DNA of 64,000 bases from Budvicia diplopodorum (lineage in GTDB: Bacteria > Pseudomonadota > Gammaproteobacteria > Enterobacterales > Enterobacteriaceae): positions 62,001 to 126,000 of the forward strand of contig NZ_WOYF01000002.1 of the NCBI RefSeq assembly GCF_009800925.1, written 5' to 3'. Made by a program: the position numbers and the translations under genes. The first letter of the stretch is position 1. Each line of letters begins with the position of its first letter. Positions 25,656-35,886 of the stretch are shown here, piece after piece. The notes beneath the pieces are model-generated. The model saw nothing but the letters and a program-made list of their open reading frames with translations. It did not search any database and was not told the DNA's origin.

Positions 25656-26984
25656 ATGCATCACAATGATGTTACAGAACGCTCATTATTTTCCCTGAGC
25701 TGGCCGATCTTTATCGATCTGTTTTTACACTTTTCAACCCTGTTGATTAATACCTATATGATCAGTCAGGTATCGAAATCCTATCTGGCAGCCATGGGCG
25801 TGGGTAATCAGGTCTTTGACCTGTGTATTACTATTTTCAGCTTTATCAGCGTGGGCTGCAGCGTGGTTATCGCCCAGTATCTGGGTGCCCGCCAAATGGA
25901 TATGGCCAAGAAGGCAATCCATATTTCTATCGCATTTAATCTGGTTATCGGTCTGGCCTGTGCCACTTTCATCTTCTTCTTCGGCTATAAAGCGCTGATC
26001 CTGATGAATATGCCGGAACACCTGATGGAAGACGGCTTTGCCTACTTGCACATTGTCGGTATTTGTCTGGTTCCGGAAGCGGCAGCGCTGATTTTAGCGG
26101 CCTGTATGCGGGTTTACGGAAAATCTAAACCGGCGATGTACGTCACGCTGATCGTCAATATCATCACGATTATCGGTAATATCTTTGCGCTCTACGTATT
26201 CAAATATGGCCTGATCGGCGTGGCGTGGTCGACGGTGTTTGGCCGGGTCATTGGCGTGATTATGCTCGCCTGCCTGCTGAGCTACGGGCTGCGTATCCGC
26301 TTTGAGCTATGGAGCTTTTTCCATTGGTCCGCAGACCTGCTGAAGAAGATCCTGCATATCGGTCTACCGGCCGCCGGTGAAAATCTGGTTTGGATCTTAC
26401 AGTATATGACCGCCATGGCCTTTATCGGCCTAATGGGTGAAACCGCCCTTGCCGCCCAAACGCTCTACTTCCAGATTTCGCTGTTTATTATGCTGTTTGG
26501 CATTTCCGTTAGCATTGGCAATGAGATTCTTGTCGGTCATTTGGTCGGTGCTAAACGCTTTGAAGATGCCTATCGTCAGGCATTTCACAGCCTGAAGCTG
26601 GGCGTTGGCGTTACCGCGGTGGTGGTAATCGGGTTCTGGCTGATGGACAGAAATATCATGAACTTCCTGTCTAAGGATGCGGACATCATCGATATGCTGC
26701 TGCCACTGTTCCTGCTTTCGGTATTTATGGAGCCGGGCCGGACCATCAACATCATCATGGTCAACGCCCTGCGGGCTTCCGGCGATGCCAAGTTCCCGCT
26801 GTATACCGCTATCTTCTTTATGTGGGGCGTATCGATTCCCATCGGCTATTTCCTTGGTATTAAAATGGAGATGGGGCTGCTGGGTATCTGGATTGGCTTC
26901 TTCTGCGATGAGTGGCTGCGCGGATTTACCAACGCATGGCGCTGGAAGTCAAAAAGATGGCAGACTAAGCGACTGGATATTTAA
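25656..26984 (+). CDS. MATE family efflux transporter
   Basis: 442-residue inner-membrane protein with about 12 hydrophobic segments in two related halves, the MATE/MOP layout; these export cationic drugs or metabolites using a sodium or proton gradient. Family-typical stretches are LSWPIFIDLFLHFSTLLINT at the N-terminus, SVVIAQYLGARQ in the first half and the equivalent GNEILVGHLVGAKRFEDAY in the second. AGGA lies 8 nt before the ATG. It is closer to the YeeO/EmmdR-like branch than to NorM by general impression only. A hairpin terminator follows. Confidence 0.9.
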   Translation: MHHNDVTERSLFSLSWPIFIDLFLHFSTLLINTYMISQVSKSYLAAMGVGNQVFDLCITIFSFISVGCSVVIAQYLGARQMDMAKKAIHISIAFNLVIGLACATFIFFFGYKALILMNMPEHLMEDGFAYLHIVGICLVPEAAALILAACMRVYGKSKPAMYVTLIVNIITIIGNIFALYVFKYGLIGVAWSTVFGRVIGVIMLACLLSYGLRIRFELWSFFHWSADLLKKILHIGLPAAGENLVWILQYMTAMAFIGLMGETALAAQTLYFQISLFIMLFGISVSIGNEILVGHLVGAKRFEDAYRQAFHSLKLGVGVTAVVVIGFWLMDRNIMNFLSKDADIIDMLLPLFLLSVFMEPGRTINIIMVNALRASGDAKFPLYTAIFFMWGVSIPIGYFLGIKMEMGLLGIWIGFFCDEWLRGFTNAWRWKSKRWQTKRLDI

Positions 26985-26992
26985 TCTCACCC

Positions 26993-27024
26993 TGAGCCGC
27001 TGTTATTTAGCGGCTCAGTTTTAT
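26993..27024 (+). terminator. Terminator of the MATE gene
   Basis: TGAGCCGC pairs with GCGGCTCA around a 9-nt loop, followed by GTTTTATTT on the plus strand, 8 bp beyond the stop. Confidence 0.75.
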
Positions 27025-27249
27025 TTCCGGGCTAAAAGAAATATAGGGTTTAAATAATGGCTAAATTTTATGGATGAAATAACCCACAATAAAACCATCA
27101 AATTTGAATGCCCTATTGAGGCCGCTTAATCTCTTAATACAGTTTCTCGTATTACAATAGTAAAGAAAGCGTAAAATAGATGACTAGCTATTGAAGATTA
27201 ATTAATAAATGCAATGATGGATTCAAGCTCATTTTTTAGGAATATGGAT

Positions 27250-27768
27250 ATGCTAAAGAAAACTCTGTTTATATTATTACTGGCGGCTTCATTCACCGTA
27301 TCAGCGGGGCGTGGAGGTGGTCATGGTGGAGGCCATAATGGAGGTGGAAACTATCATGACGGCGGGTACCACAGCAGCAAAACCGAAAGATATGCGTTAG
27401 GTATTGGCGCTGCGCTGATGGCATACCAAATTTATACCTACTCAAACAATCCCGCACCTATCGTCGCGCCTTCAGTTGTTTATGTCGATCGCTCAAAGCC
27501 GTATTACTACGGCAATGGTTACCGAGCTAATTACAATAACCGGTATTATAACAATCGGTATTACGGTAATAGATACAATAACCATTATAATAATCGTGGA
27601 TATGACCGAGGGTACGATCGTGGCCGAGGATACGATCGTGGCCGCAGCTACGGCCGTAACCGCGGATACAATGATAATAATCGTGGATATTCGTCTAGAA
27701 ACGGCAGCGAACATCGTCGCTCGCATGATAGTAGCTATGCAGGTAGACCAAGTCACCTTAATTACTAG
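27250..27768 (+). CDS. Exported Gly/His then Tyr/Asn/Arg-rich repetitive protein
   Basis: 172-residue protein with a signal peptide (MLKKTLFILLLAASFTVSAG). The mature part has a Gly/His-rich start (RGGGHGGGHNGGG), a short hydrophobic segment (YALGIGAALMAYQIYTY) and a long low-complexity tail dominated by Asn, Tyr, Arg and Gly (repeats like NRYYNNRYYGNRYNN and RGYDRGYDRGRGYDRGR). AGG 9 nt upstream favours the ATG at 27250; 27244 is possible. I do not recognise a named family. Composition suggests a disordered or surface-adhesive protein, possibly metal-binding through the His-rich part. Confidence 0.7.
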   Translation: MLKKTLFILLLAASFTVSAGRGGGHGGGHNGGGNYHDGGYHSSKTERYALGIGAALMAYQIYTYSNNPAPIVAPSVVYVDRSKPYYYGNGYRANYNNRYYNNRYYGNRYNNHYNNRGYDRGYDRGRGYDRGRSYGRNRGYNDNNRGYSSRNGSEHRRSHDSSYAGRPSHLNY

Positions 27769-27797
27769 CCAACGGGACGAATCACTGAGCATTGTGT

Positions 27798-27848
27798 AGC
27801 CATAATCTTGTCAGTAAAAGAAAATACTGAATAAGATTATGGCTTTTT
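27798..27848 (+). terminator. Terminator of the repetitive exported protein gene
   Basis: 12-bp perfect stem AGCCATAATCTT / AAGATTATGGCT with a 23-nt loop, followed by TTTT. Confidence 0.7.
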
Positions 27849-28061
27849 GCATTGTGCAATACCACACGTCTTCACGGTTAACCGTCAGTTTACCTACCTG
27901 CAACGATAGCGTTGATGAATTACCGATTGGCTCAAAGATTCACTGAACCGCAGGGTTCTGGCGGATCTGTCACTGTATGTATTAAGAACCACGGCAAAAA
28001 GGGCTATAATTAAACGCATCCGCTACTACCTATGTTGCACTCCGAAATTAAGGATAACTGC

Positions 28062-28709
28062 ATGAAACTCTATGTCTACGATCATTGCCCTTACTGCGTG
28101 AAAGCCCGTATGATTTTTGGTCTGAAAAAGCTCCCTTATGAACTCCTTACCTTACTGAATGACGATGAAGAAACACCGATCAAAATGATTGGTCAGAAGA
28201 TGGTACCCATTCTGCAAAAGAAGGACGGCAGCTATATGCCTGAAAGTATGGATATCGTCCACTACGTTGACGACAGCGTTGGCGAACCGGTGCTGACCGG
28301 GAAAACCAATCCGCCCATCGCCGATTGTTTAAAATCCATGTCTGAATATATCAATAAGCTCCTGCTACCGCGCTACGCTCAGGCCGATTTTTGCGAGTTT
28401 AAAACGCCTTCAGCCCGCCAGTACTTCACCGGTAAGAAACAGGCTATCGCCGGTGACTTCTCACAGCTATTGCAACAAACGCCAGAACTTATCAAACGTA
28501 TTGAACAAGATCTGGCAAAGTTAGAGAAATTAATCCAGTCTCCTGACGCCTGTAACGCTGAACTGTCGGTAGATGATATTCATTTATTTCCTGTGCTACG
28601 CGGTATTTCAATCGTTAAAGGCATTACCTATCCACCAAAAGTTGATGCCTACCGCAAAGCGATGGCCCGCCGGTGTGGGGTTAACCTGCTGGACAATATG
28701 GCTCAGTAG
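28062..28709 (+). CDS. grxB: Glutaredoxin 2
   Basis: Cytoplasmic GST-fold glutaredoxin that reduces disulfides and mixed disulfides with glutathione. The 215-residue product (same as E. coli GrxB) has the N-terminal thioredoxin-like domain with active site CPYC (residues 9-12) and MVPILQKKDGSYMPESMDI (the cis-Pro glutathione-site region), then the all-helical C-terminal domain. I chose the ATG at 28062 because MKLYVYDHCPYC matches the family and AAGGATAACTGC precedes it. An upstream ATG at 28032 would add 10 residues. Confidence 0.95.
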   Translation: MKLYVYDHCPYCVKARMIFGLKKLPYELLTLLNDDEETPIKMIGQKMVPILQKKDGSYMPESMDIVHYVDDSVGEPVLTGKTNPPIADCLKSMSEYINKLLLPRYAQADFCEFKTPSARQYFTGKKQAIAGDFSQLLQQTPELIKRIEQDLAKLEKLIQSPDACNAELSVDDIHLFPVLRGISIVKGITYPPKVDAYRKAMARRCGVNLLDNMAQ

Positions 28710-28730
28710 CATATTCGTTTATCAGATACG

Positions 28731-28760
28731 AAAGCCAGCCGAGCCTGGCTTTTCTTTTTT
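28731..28760 (+). terminator. Terminator of grxB
   Basis: AAAGCCAG pairs with CTGGCTTT, then TCTTTTTTT on the plus strand, 21 bp beyond the stop. Confidence 0.8.
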
Positions 28761-28870
28761 TATTCCCGCCATAGCCACATTCAGATTATTTGAACCTATA
28801 GATGACTTTTTTCCGCTTTTTTAATTTAACCCGTCCACTAGACTAGGTTAAAAATTCAGGAGGATATGTC

Positions 28871-29566
28871 ATGATCTTTTTACGTAAAGCAAACGAACGC
28901 GGTCACGCTAACCACGGCTGGCTAAACAGCTGGCACACTTTCTCTTTTGCCAATTATTATGATCCTAACTTTATGGGGTTCTCAGCGCTGCGGGTGATTA
29001 ATGACGATACCGTCCAGCCCGGCGAAGGTTTCCCGACCCATCCGCATAAAGACATGGAGATTTTGTCTTACGTTCTGGAAGGCATGATTGAACATCAAGA
29101 CAGCATGGGCAATAAAGAACGGGTTCCGGCAGGTGAATTTCAGATTATGAGCGCCGGTACCGGCGTGCGCCATTCGGAATATAACCCGAGCGCCACCGAC
29201 ACCTTGAAATTCTATCAAATCTGGATTATTCCGTCCGAGCAAGGCATTGCTCCGCGCTATGAGCAAAAGGCATTTAGCGATAAACACGGTCGCCAGTTGG
29301 TTCTATCACCCGATGCCCGCAACGGCTCGCTAAAGGTTTATCAAGATATGGAACTTTGGCGCTGTGCGCTGGATGCAAAAGAGCAGATCGATTTCACCAT
29401 TAAGCCAAACCGCCGTATCTGGATTCAGGTAGTGAAAGGTGAAGTGGAAATCAACGGTGTAGACGCGACCGGCAGCGATGGCGTCGCCGTTTGGGATGAG
29501 TCATCGCTGACTATCAACGCCAGTGCAGAAAGTGAAGTATTGGTGTTTGATCTACCGCCGGTTTGA
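28871..29566 (+). CDS. yhhW: Pirin-family quercetin 2,3-dioxygenase YhhW
   Basis: 231-residue bicupin of the pirin family, the same length as E. coli YhhW, which has quercetinase activity in vitro; the physiological substrate is unknown. The metal-binding cupin motif is visible as FPTHPHKDMEILSYVLEG with two His, and ISYVLEGMIEHQDS-like sequence, followed by the paired GTGVRHSEYNPS (His and Glu ligands). AGGATATGTC precedes the ATG. Monocistronic, with its own terminator. Confidence 0.9.
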   Translation: MIFLRKANERGHANHGWLNSWHTFSFANYYDPNFMGFSALRVINDDTVQPGEGFPTHPHKDMEILSYVLEGMIEHQDSMGNKERVPAGEFQIMSAGTGVRHSEYNPSATDTLKFYQIWIIPSEQGIAPRYEQKAFSDKHGRQLVLSPDARNGSLKVYQDMELWRCALDAKEQIDFTIKPNRRIWIQVVKGEVEINGVDATGSDGVAVWDESSLTINASAESEVLVFDLPPV

Positions 29567-29591
29567 TAAGCACGGCCTGAAGTGAAATAGA

Positions 29592-29622
29592 TTATCGCCA
29601 CCGCAACGGTGGCGATAATTTT
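29592..29622. terminator. Terminator between yhhW and dgt
   Basis: 11-bp perfect stem TTATCGCCACC / GGTGGCGATAA with loop GCAAC, followed by TTTTAT on the plus strand; placed between convergent genes. Confidence 0.85.
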
Positions 29623-29650
29623 ATCATTGGAAAAGCAATACGGGCATCGG

Positions 29651-31141
29651 TTATTCCGCCGCCATCAGTTTGCGATACTCATCGTAGGCATATAAATCGG
29701 TCATTCCGCTGATATAGTCCTGAATCAGCCGGGCACGATAGTAAAACTCCCAGATTTCCTGCTGCTGCTTAGGTAAATATTTTCGTTTACTAATTGCTTC
29801 TTTGTAGGCCAGTTGGTGTTTAGTTGATAGCTTGTGAAACAACCTAGTTTCAATCGGAAAACTGCGAAGAGAGCCCGTCTGTACTAACGCTGAGAAATCA
29901 TCAAAATTCATCTTTAATAACGGACTATAAATCTCTAATAGTCCATTAACAACTCGATATCCCTGAAGCTCCAGCAGCTCAACTTCTTCATGATTAAAAA
30001 CATAATTTTTAGCGACATCTTTATAAATCTTCAATAGCCGGAAAGCCTCATCACTATCTTCCAGAAGCGCCTGATTAAAACTGCCTTCAAAAATAGCCGG
30101 TAAGTTATCGATAAAACGCTTTGCGGCCTTAGGTACAAGTTGGCTTACAGTATTAACTCTCAAATACATGAAAAATTGATCGTCAATATGCCGATATTCA
30201 CTCCCTACCTTAATTTTTCTCAATGCCTCGCCAATCGTTTTATCAAATAAATCACCATCGTTAATCTCTCCCCAAGCAGATTGAAGATAACTACACAGTT
30301 GCTCCATGGTGAAAATGCATTTTTCTACCGCATCTTCAAGATCGGCTATACAGTAAGAAATATCATCTGCAGCTTCCATAATGTAAGTCAGTGGGTAGCG
30401 GTTAAACTCAGCCATATTCAGATTAACGCGCAACTGATTAATAAACGCTTCCTCAGCCAAATAGTAACCAGGCTTCTTCATCAAATAACTATGCTCAGCC
30501 GGAATATCTGCAGACCAATACGCAGGGCGGGTATATTTAAGAATACAGGCGATTTGTGAATAAGTAAGATTAAGCTTGAGTATCGTATGCACCAAGCGAA
30601 TGGCCTGAGCATTACCCTCAAAATTAGTTAAATCTTTATGAATTTTTAGACGTAATTGGTTTAATTCCGGTTCCCCATCATTCAAACTTAAAAAGCAACA
30701 ATAGCTGGTTTTACCTTCAGTTAATTGACGTTCAAACCATTTATTAATTACTTCTTCACCCGAATGACCAAACGGGGGATTGCCGATATCGTGCATCAGG
30801 CAGGCCATTTCAACAATGCTTTCAAAAGATTCCAGCAGCTTATCCAAACCCAGCTTCTCGACCCGCCCCTCTTTCTTTAGCCGGTTAAAAATATCCTTGG
30901 CAATATGACGCCCGACCTGCTGAACTTCCATTGAATGAGTCAATCGGCTGCGCACCGCAGCATTGCGCTCTAACGGAAAAACCTGTGTCTTTTGCTGTAG
31001 CCTACGGATAGCAGCAGAGTTAATGATCCGGCCCCGGTCGCTTTCAAACTGACGGGTAATGTCATATTCCCCTTCGGGAATAGTCGATGAGCTGAAAGGA
31101 CGCTGAACCTTGATTCGCTTGCTAAAATCAATCCCGGACAT
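29651..31141 (-). CDS. dgt: dGTP triphosphohydrolase
   Basis: Hydrolyses dGTP to deoxyguanosine and triphosphate, shaping dNTP pools. The 496-residue product (E. coli 505) carries the HD-domain metal ligands: [15 protein letters not shown] supplies the first His, and [17 protein letters not shown] supplies the HD pair. A later [20 protein letters not shown] supplies the distal Asp of the HD site. It is divergent from mtnN, as in E. coli. Confidence 0.95.
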   Translation of the reverse strand: MSGIDFSKRIKVQRPFSSSTIPEGEYDITRQFESDRGRIINSAAIRRLQQKTQVFPLERNAAVRSRLTHSMEVQQVGRHIAKDIFNRLKKEGRVEKLGLDKLLESFESIVEMACLMHDIGNPPFGHSGEEVINKWFERQLTEGKTSYCCFLSLNDGEPELNQLRLKIHKDLTNFEGNAQAIRLVHTILKLNLTYSQIACILKYTRPAYWSADIPAEHSYLMKKPGYYLAEEAFINQLRVNLNMAEFNRYPLTYIMEAADDISYCIADLEDAVEKCIFTMEQLCSYLQSAWGEINDGDLFDKTIGEALRKIKVGSEYRHIDDQFFMYLRVNTVSQLVPKAAKRFIDNLPAIFEGSFNQALLEDSDEAFRLLKIYKDVAKNYVFNHEEVELLELQGYRVVNGLLEIYSPLLKMNFDDFSALVQTGSLRSFPIETRLFHKLSTKHQLAYKEAISKRKYLPKQQQEIWEFYYRARLIQDYISGMTDLYAYDEYRKLMAAE

Positions 31142-31353
31142 AGCATTTTCCTAATATATTCACAGTAATAACGGTCGGCTAAATTTTAGCTAACGTTATC
31201 ACATATTCTTAACCATCAACCAACCGGAATATGGTAAAAACCGCATAAATCGCGGCTAAGCTTAAATCTATCTGTTTCCAACCGACTCATTTGCCCAATT
31301 AGCATGATAAACTACGCGACAATTTACTCATCCTAACTTAACGGGTTATCGCA

Positions 31354-32055
31354 ATGAAAATAGGTATTATCGGTGCAATGGAGCAAGAAGTTACTCTTCT
31401 TCGCGACAAAATAGAAAACTGTGAAACCTTTAAGCGGGCCGGATGTGAGATTTATACCGGCAGGCTGAACGGTATTGACGTTGCATTGGTTAAATCCGGC
31501 ATTGGTAAAGTTGCCGCCGCTTTAGGTACCACGCTACTTCTGGAATTATGCCGCCCGGATTTAATCATCAATACCGGTTCTGCGGGTGGATTGGATTCTT
31601 CCCTGAACGTGGGTGATATCGTAGTGTCCGATCAAGTGCGCTACCACGATGCTGACGTCACCGCATTTGGCTATGCGCCGGGCCAAATGGCCGGTTGCCC
31701 GCCGGCATTCATTGCCGATACGCTGCTAGTCCAGCTGGCCGAGCGCTGCATTAGTGAGTGCAAACTTCACGCCGTCAGAGGCTTAATCTGCAGTGGCGAT
31801 GCCTTTATTAACGGTGCCACACCGCTAGAACGCATTCGTCAAACCTTTCCAGAGGCCGTCGCCGTTGAAATGGAAGCCGCCGCAATCGCTCACGTATGCC
31901 ACCTGTTTGACGTTCCTTTTGTGGTGGTTCGGGCAATTTCTGACGTTGCCGATAAGGAATCCCACCAGAGCTTCGATGAATTTTTAATATTGGCCGCCCA
32001 ACGTTCGTCTTTAATGGTAGAGACCATGCTAAAAGCGTTGGCAGAAAGAAAATAA
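31354..32055 (+). CDS. mtnN: 5'-Methylthioadenosine/S-adenosylhomocysteine nucleosidase
   Basis: Cleaves the N-glycosidic bond of MTA and SAH, feeding methionine salvage and autoinducer-2 synthesis. The 233-residue product begins [20 protein letters not shown] with the catalytic Glu region. It has the family blocks [33 protein letters not shown] and [15 protein letters not shown] (catalytic Asp). First gene of a three-gene operon; its TAA shares one base with the btuF ATG. Confidence 0.97.
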   Translation: MKIGIIGAMEQEVTLLRDKIENCETFKRAGCEIYTGRLNGIDVALVKSGIGKVAAALGTTLLLELCRPDLIINTGSAGGLDSSLNVGDIVVSDQVRYHDADVTAFGYAPGQMAGCPPAFIADTLLVQLAERCISECKLHAVRGLICSGDAFINGATPLERIRQTFPEAVAVEMEAAAIAHVCHLFDVPFVVVRAISDVADKESHQSFDEFLILAAQRSSLMVETMLKALAERK

Positions 32056-32912
32056 TGGTCGCAGCGGTTATGCAAAAAACGGTGGCTCAGCGCTCAATAC
32101 GCATTGGGCTGCTGGCCGTTGGTCTATATTTTGGTAGCCTTGGCGCTCAGGCCAGCGCTGAACGGGTCATCAGCCTGTCTCCTCACCTGACTGAATTGGC
32201 CTATGCGGCCGGTATGGGCGACCGTCTGATCGCCGCCAGCGATTATTCAGACTATCCGGAACAGGCTAAGAAGCTGGAAAGAGTGGCGTCATGGCAAGGG
32301 ATCAATCTGGAACGGATCCTGGCATTAAAGCCTGATTTAGTCCTGTCGTGGCGGGGAGGAAATCCTCAAAAATCGCTGGACCAGATAGCGAACTTTGGCA
32401 TCAACGTTTTCTATTCCGAACCTGATAGCATTCAGGCAATCGCAGATAGTCTGAATCAACTGGCGCAATACAGCCCACACCCTGAAATAGCCCACGCCGC
32501 GGCGGCTAACATGCTGGAAAAAAGTCAGGCGCTGAAGCTGAAGTATCAACACCCTGAAAAATCACCGGTGAGAGTATTTCTACAGTTTAGTACCCAGCCC
32601 CTGTTTTCAGGCTCCGATAAAACCATTCAGAACGAAGTTGTCTCGCTGTGCGGCGGAAGTAATATCTTTGCTGATAGTCAGGTACCTTGGCCACAGGTGA
32701 GCCGAGAGCAAGTACTCACACGAAAACCGCAGGTCATTATCATTTCAGGCGATGATGAACAGGTAAAAAACGTTAAAACGTTCTGGCGCGGGCAGTTAGA
32801 TATTCCGATCATCACGGTACCTGCAGACTGGTTTAATCGCAGCGGGCCACGCATCATGTTGGCGGCTGAAGTCATATGTGAAAAATTATCAAAAATTTCC
32901 TCTACTTCATAG
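32055..32912 (+). CDS. btuF: Periplasmic vitamin B12-binding protein BtuF
   Basis: Binds cobalamin in the periplasm and hands it to the BtuCD ABC importer. The 285-residue precursor has a signal peptide ending ...[22 protein letters not shown], then the two-lobed helical-backbone binding fold. Conserved stretches include [15 protein letters not shown] and GGSNIFADS. The start overlaps the mtnN stop (TAATG); a second ATG at 32070 would give a 280-residue version. Same operon order as E. coli (mtnN-btuF-yadS). Confidence 0.94.
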   Translation: MVAAVMQKTVAQRSIRIGLLAVGLYFGSLGAQASAERVISLSPHLTELAYAAGMGDRLIAASDYSDYPEQAKKLERVASWQGINLERILALKPDLVLSWRGGNPQKSLDQIANFGINVFYSEPDSIQAIADSLNQLAQYSPHPEIAHAAAANMLEKSQALKLKYQHPEKSPVRVFLQFSTQPLFSGSDKTIQNEVVSLCGGSNIFADSQVPWPQVSREQVLTRKPQVIIISGDDEQVKNVKTFWRGQLDIPIITVPADWFNRSGPRIMLAAEVICEKLSKISSTS

Positions 32913-32928
32913 AGTTGGAGCATCTGTT

Positions 32929-33543
32929 ATGTTGGTCTATTGGCTTGATATCCTAGGGACGGCGGTTTTTGCTATTTCCGGCGTATTGCTGGCGGGAAAG
33001 CTACGCATGGATCCGTTTGGCGTTTTAGTTTTAGGCGTAGTTACCGCCGTTGGTGGCGGTACTATCCGGGATATGGCGCTGGATCACGGACCGGTGTTCT
33101 GGGTCGCTGACCCAACGGACTTAGTGGTGGCGTTGGTAACCTGCGTAGCGACCATTGTGCTGGTTCGCCATCCAAGAGGGTTACCCAAGTGGATATTGCC
33201 GGTACTGGATGCCATCGGTCTGGCGGTATTCGTTGGCATTGGCGTAAATAAAGCCTTTCTGGCCGAAACGGGCCCGCTGGTAGCAACCTGTATGGGCGTA
33301 TTGACCGGCGTTGGCGGCGGGATCATTCGCGACGTACTGGCACGTGAAGTTCCGATGATCCTGCGCACCGAAGTGTATGCCACCGCCTGTATTGTCGGCG
33401 GCTGCGTGCATGCGATTGCACACTACTACTTTAACGTTGACCTTGAAAAATCATTGATGATGGGAATGGTATTCACTCTGGCTATTCGCCTTGCGGCCAT
33501 CCGCTGGAACCTCAAGCTACCCACGTTTAGTCTGGAAAACTAA
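32929..33543 (+). CDS. yadS: TRIC cation channel family protein YadS
   Basis: 204-residue inner-membrane protein of the TRIC family (two UPF0126 domains); TRIC proteins form monovalent-cation channels, while the E. coli protein's role is uncertain. The two internal repeats each carry a glycine-rich turn and Arg-Asp: AVGGGTIRDMALD and GVGGGIIRDVLAREVPMI. I chose the ATG at 32929 (MLVYWLDILGTAVFAISGV), which has GGAG upstream. An upstream ATG at 32878 lies inside btuF. Confidence 0.93.
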   Translation: MLVYWLDILGTAVFAISGVLLAGKLRMDPFGVLVLGVVTAVGGGTIRDMALDHGPVFWVADPTDLVVALVTCVATIVLVRHPRGLPKWILPVLDAIGLAVFVGIGVNKAFLAETGPLVATCMGVLTGVGGGIIRDVLAREVPMILRTEVYATACIVGGCVHAIAHYYFNVDLEKSLMMGMVFTLAIRLAAIRWNLKLPTFSLEN

Positions 33544-33569
33544 TACTTGTTTAGCCGAATACCAGACAC

Positions 33570-33594
33570 AAAAAAGCACGGCAAAAGCCGTGCT
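33570..33594. terminator. Terminator between yadS and erpA
   Basis: Perfect stem GCACGGC / GCCGTGC with AAAA loop and an A6 run on its left, so it is best as a minus-strand terminator for erpA, but it also sits just after yadS. Confidence 0.65.
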
Positions 33595-33711
33595 CTGATT
33601 GCTGACAAACCCAACCAATTCGCTTCAACGGATATTCCGACCGTAGAAACAATGCGCTTAAATTAGTATCGAGCGCGGTCGAGGAAAGCTGCCATATTTA
33701 GCCGTAACGAG

Positions 33712-33801
33712 CTCAAAAACACCGCCCCTCGACCGCTAAAAAAAGATAATATTCCGACACTCTTTTCGCGGACGAAATTTACGCTGGAATAAAATTAGAC
33801 C
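33712..33801 (-). repeat. Dispersed intergenic repeat, copy C
   Basis: Read on the minus strand it begins TCTAATTTTATTCCAGCG, continues GTAAATTTCGTCCGCGAAAA and includes TTTAGCGGTCGAGGGGCG. It matches copies A and B over about 90 bp with scattered differences. Located between yadS and erpA. Confidence 0.65.
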
Positions 33802-33823
33802 ACTTTGTCAGCAATCGCTTTAT

Positions 33824-34168
33824 TCAAACGCTAAACGACGAACCACACCCACAGGTGCTTTTGGCATTTGGATTCTGAATAATGAAACGAGAACCTTCTA
33901 ACCCTTCAGTATAATCAACGGCACCGCCCACCAAGTACTGCAGGCTCATCGGATCAACCACCAGAGAAACGCCCTGTTTCTCGATAATCATATCGCCATC
34001 GTTAACTTTTTCATCAAACGTAAAACCATATTGGAAGCCGCTACAGCCACCACCGGTGATATAAACGCGCAGTTTCAGTTCGGGATTATTCTCGTCAGCA
34101 ATCAATGCCTTCACTTTGTTGGCAGCCGCGTCGGTAAATTGCAGGGGCAAGGCAGTTGAATCACTCAT
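33824..34168 (-). CDS. erpA: Iron-sulfur cluster insertion protein ErpA
   Basis: A-type carrier that delivers Fe-S clusters to apoproteins such as IspG/IspH. The 114-residue protein (same as E. coli) has the three conserved Cys: [12 protein letters not shown] and the C-terminal [12 protein letters not shown] chose the ATG at 34168 ([13 protein letters not shown]), equal to the E. coli start; an in-frame TTG one codon earlier is less likely. The neighbourhood (hemL, yadS, btuF) matches E. coli except that clcA is missing between erpA and hemL. Confidence 0.96.
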   Translation of the reverse strand: MSDSTALPLQFTDAAANKVKALIADENNPELKLRVYITGGGCSGFQYGFTFDEKVNDGDMIIEKQGVSLVVDPMSLQYLVGGAVDYTEGLEGSRFIIQNPNAKSTCGCGSSFSV

Positions 34169-34543
34169 CAATGGTCTCCAGCTTATTTGTATCAGGCTGC
34201 TACTTTGGCAAACCTATTCATCATATTATTATCTAATAGTTGACTAAAACGTTCAAGTATTACTCAGCGCTATCCAGAACCAACCCGCCCGAAAGGGGTA
34301 AGAACAGGAAGGATATTTAGCGTGTAAGCTACGCTCAAGGTATCCATAATACAATAATCAATGGTGCCCAAATTAGCCAAATTAAGGTTTTATTTTTATA
34401 CCGCCCGATAATCGGCCCATGGCTAATCATTTCACCGCCAGCGCCGAGACAAATCTAAAGCTGCTATTTCCCCTGAGTTCTTTTAGAATAGCCCGATATT
34501 CACTCTCCCCATATTCTCTAGGTAACAAGGCAGGAGCCGATTC
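34169..34543. other. Divergent promoter region between erpA and hemL
   Basis: 375 bp with no gene supported. In E. coli clcA occupies this interval; no trace of it is visible. Confidence 0.5.
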
Positions 34544-35827
34544 ATGAGTAAATCAGAAAGTTTATATGCACAGGCCCAACGGGTCATTCCGGGAGGCGTC
34601 AACTCGCCGGTTCGTGCATTTACCGGCGTCGGTGGTACACCGCTGTTTGTTGAACGAGCTGACGGCGCTTATCTCTATGATGCAGACGGCAAAGCCTATA
34701 TCGATTACGTTGGTTCATGGGGCCCGATGGTGCTTGGCCATAACAATGAAGTCATCCGTGACGCGGTAATTGAAGCGGTACAGCGTGGCTTAAGCTTCGG
34801 CGCACCGACCGAAATGGAAGTCAAAATGGCGCAGTTGGTGACCGAACTCGTGCCCTCAATGGACATGGTGCGCATGGTCAACTCCGGCACCGAAGCCACG
34901 ATGAGCGCCATTCGTCTGGCCCGCGGCTTTACCGGCCGGGACAAAATCATTAAGTTCGAAGGCTGCTATCACGGTCACGCTGACTGCCTGTTAGTCAAAG
35001 CCGGTTCTGGCGCACTTACCTTAGGCCAGCCTAACTCACCGGGCGTACCGGCGGACTTCGCTAAGCATACGCTAACCTGCACTTACAACGATCTGGATTC
35101 AGTACGCCGCGCTTTTGAACAAAATCCTGGCGCTATCGCCGCGATTATCGTCGAGCCGGTCGCGGGTAATATGAACTGTATTCCACCATCGGCTGAATTC
35201 CTGCCGGGATTACGCCAGCTTTGCGACCAATATGGCGCACTGCTCATTATTGATGAAGTGATGACCGGTTTCCGCGTCGCCCTCGGCGGTGCGCAGGCCT
35301 ACTATAACGTAACGCCAGATTTAACCTGCTTAGGTAAAATCATCGGCGGCGGTATGCCGGTAGGCGCATTCGGCGGTCGCCGTGACGTGATGAGCGCGCT
35401 GGCACCAACCGGTCCGGTTTATCAGGCCGGAACGCTGTCAGGCAACCCGATCGCCATGGCCGCGGGCTTCGCCTGCCTCAACCAGTTAACCGACGTTGGC
35501 ATTTATTCTCAGCTCTCTTCGCTAACCCAAAATCTGGCGGAAGGGCTGCTCGATGCGGCTAAAAAACAAAATATCCCGCTGGTGGTTAACTACGTTGGCG
35601 GCATGTTTGGCATTTTCTTCACCGATGCACCAACGGTCACTTGCTATCAGGACGTGATGAAATGCAACGTTGAACGTTTTAAACGGTTCTTCCATCTAAT
35701 GCTGGAAGAAGGCGTTTATCTGGCGCCTTCAGCGTTTGAAGCCGGATTTATGTCACTGGCTCACTCAGACCAAGATATCCAGCGCACGGTTGATGCCGCA
35801 AAACGGTGTTTTGCCAAGTTAGCGTAG
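34544..35827 (+). CDS. hemL: Glutamate-1-semialdehyde 2,1-aminomutase
   Basis: PLP enzyme that converts glutamate-1-semialdehyde to 5-aminolevulinate in the C5 pathway of heme synthesis. The 427-residue product (E. coli 426) shows the class III aminotransferase features: [17 protein letters not shown] for PLP phosphate binding, [19 protein letters not shown], and the PLP-lysine segment [23 protein letters not shown] lies before the ATG. Confidence 0.97.
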   Translation: MSKSESLYAQAQRVIPGGVNSPVRAFTGVGGTPLFVERADGAYLYDADGKAYIDYVGSWGPMVLGHNNEVIRDAVIEAVQRGLSFGAPTEMEVKMAQLVTELVPSMDMVRMVNSGTEATMSAIRLARGFTGRDKIIKFEGCYHGHADCLLVKAGSGALTLGQPNSPGVPADFAKHTLTCTYNDLDSVRRAFEQNPGAIAAIIVEPVAGNMNCIPPSAEFLPGLRQLCDQYGALLIIDEVMTGFRVALGGAQAYYNVTPDLTCLGKIIGGGMPVGAFGGRRDVMSALAPTGPVYQAGTLSGNPIAMAAGFACLNQLTDVGIYSQLSSLTQNLAEGLLDAAKKQNIPLVVNYVGGMFGIFFTDAPTVTCYQDVMKCNVERFKRFFHLMLEEGVYLAPSAFEAGFMSLAHSDQDIQRTVDAAKRCFAKLA

Positions 35828-35845
35828 GTTTTATTTCTAATGTAA

Positions 35846-35869
35846 AAGCCATACCGATTGGTATGGCTT
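35846..35869. terminator. Hairpin downstream of hemL
   Basis: Perfect 10-bp stem AAGCCATACC / GGTATGGCTT with loop GATT. The minus strand continues TTTTA, so it may also serve leftward transcription. Confidence 0.55.
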
Positions 35870-35886
35870 GAGGCTCTGACAAAGTC

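Noticed and set aside
27476-27799. Overlapping frames (both strands) in the repetitive exported-protein gene
   Set aside because: They are Ile/Thr/Val-rich shadows created by the repetitive NRYYN codons of the real gene.
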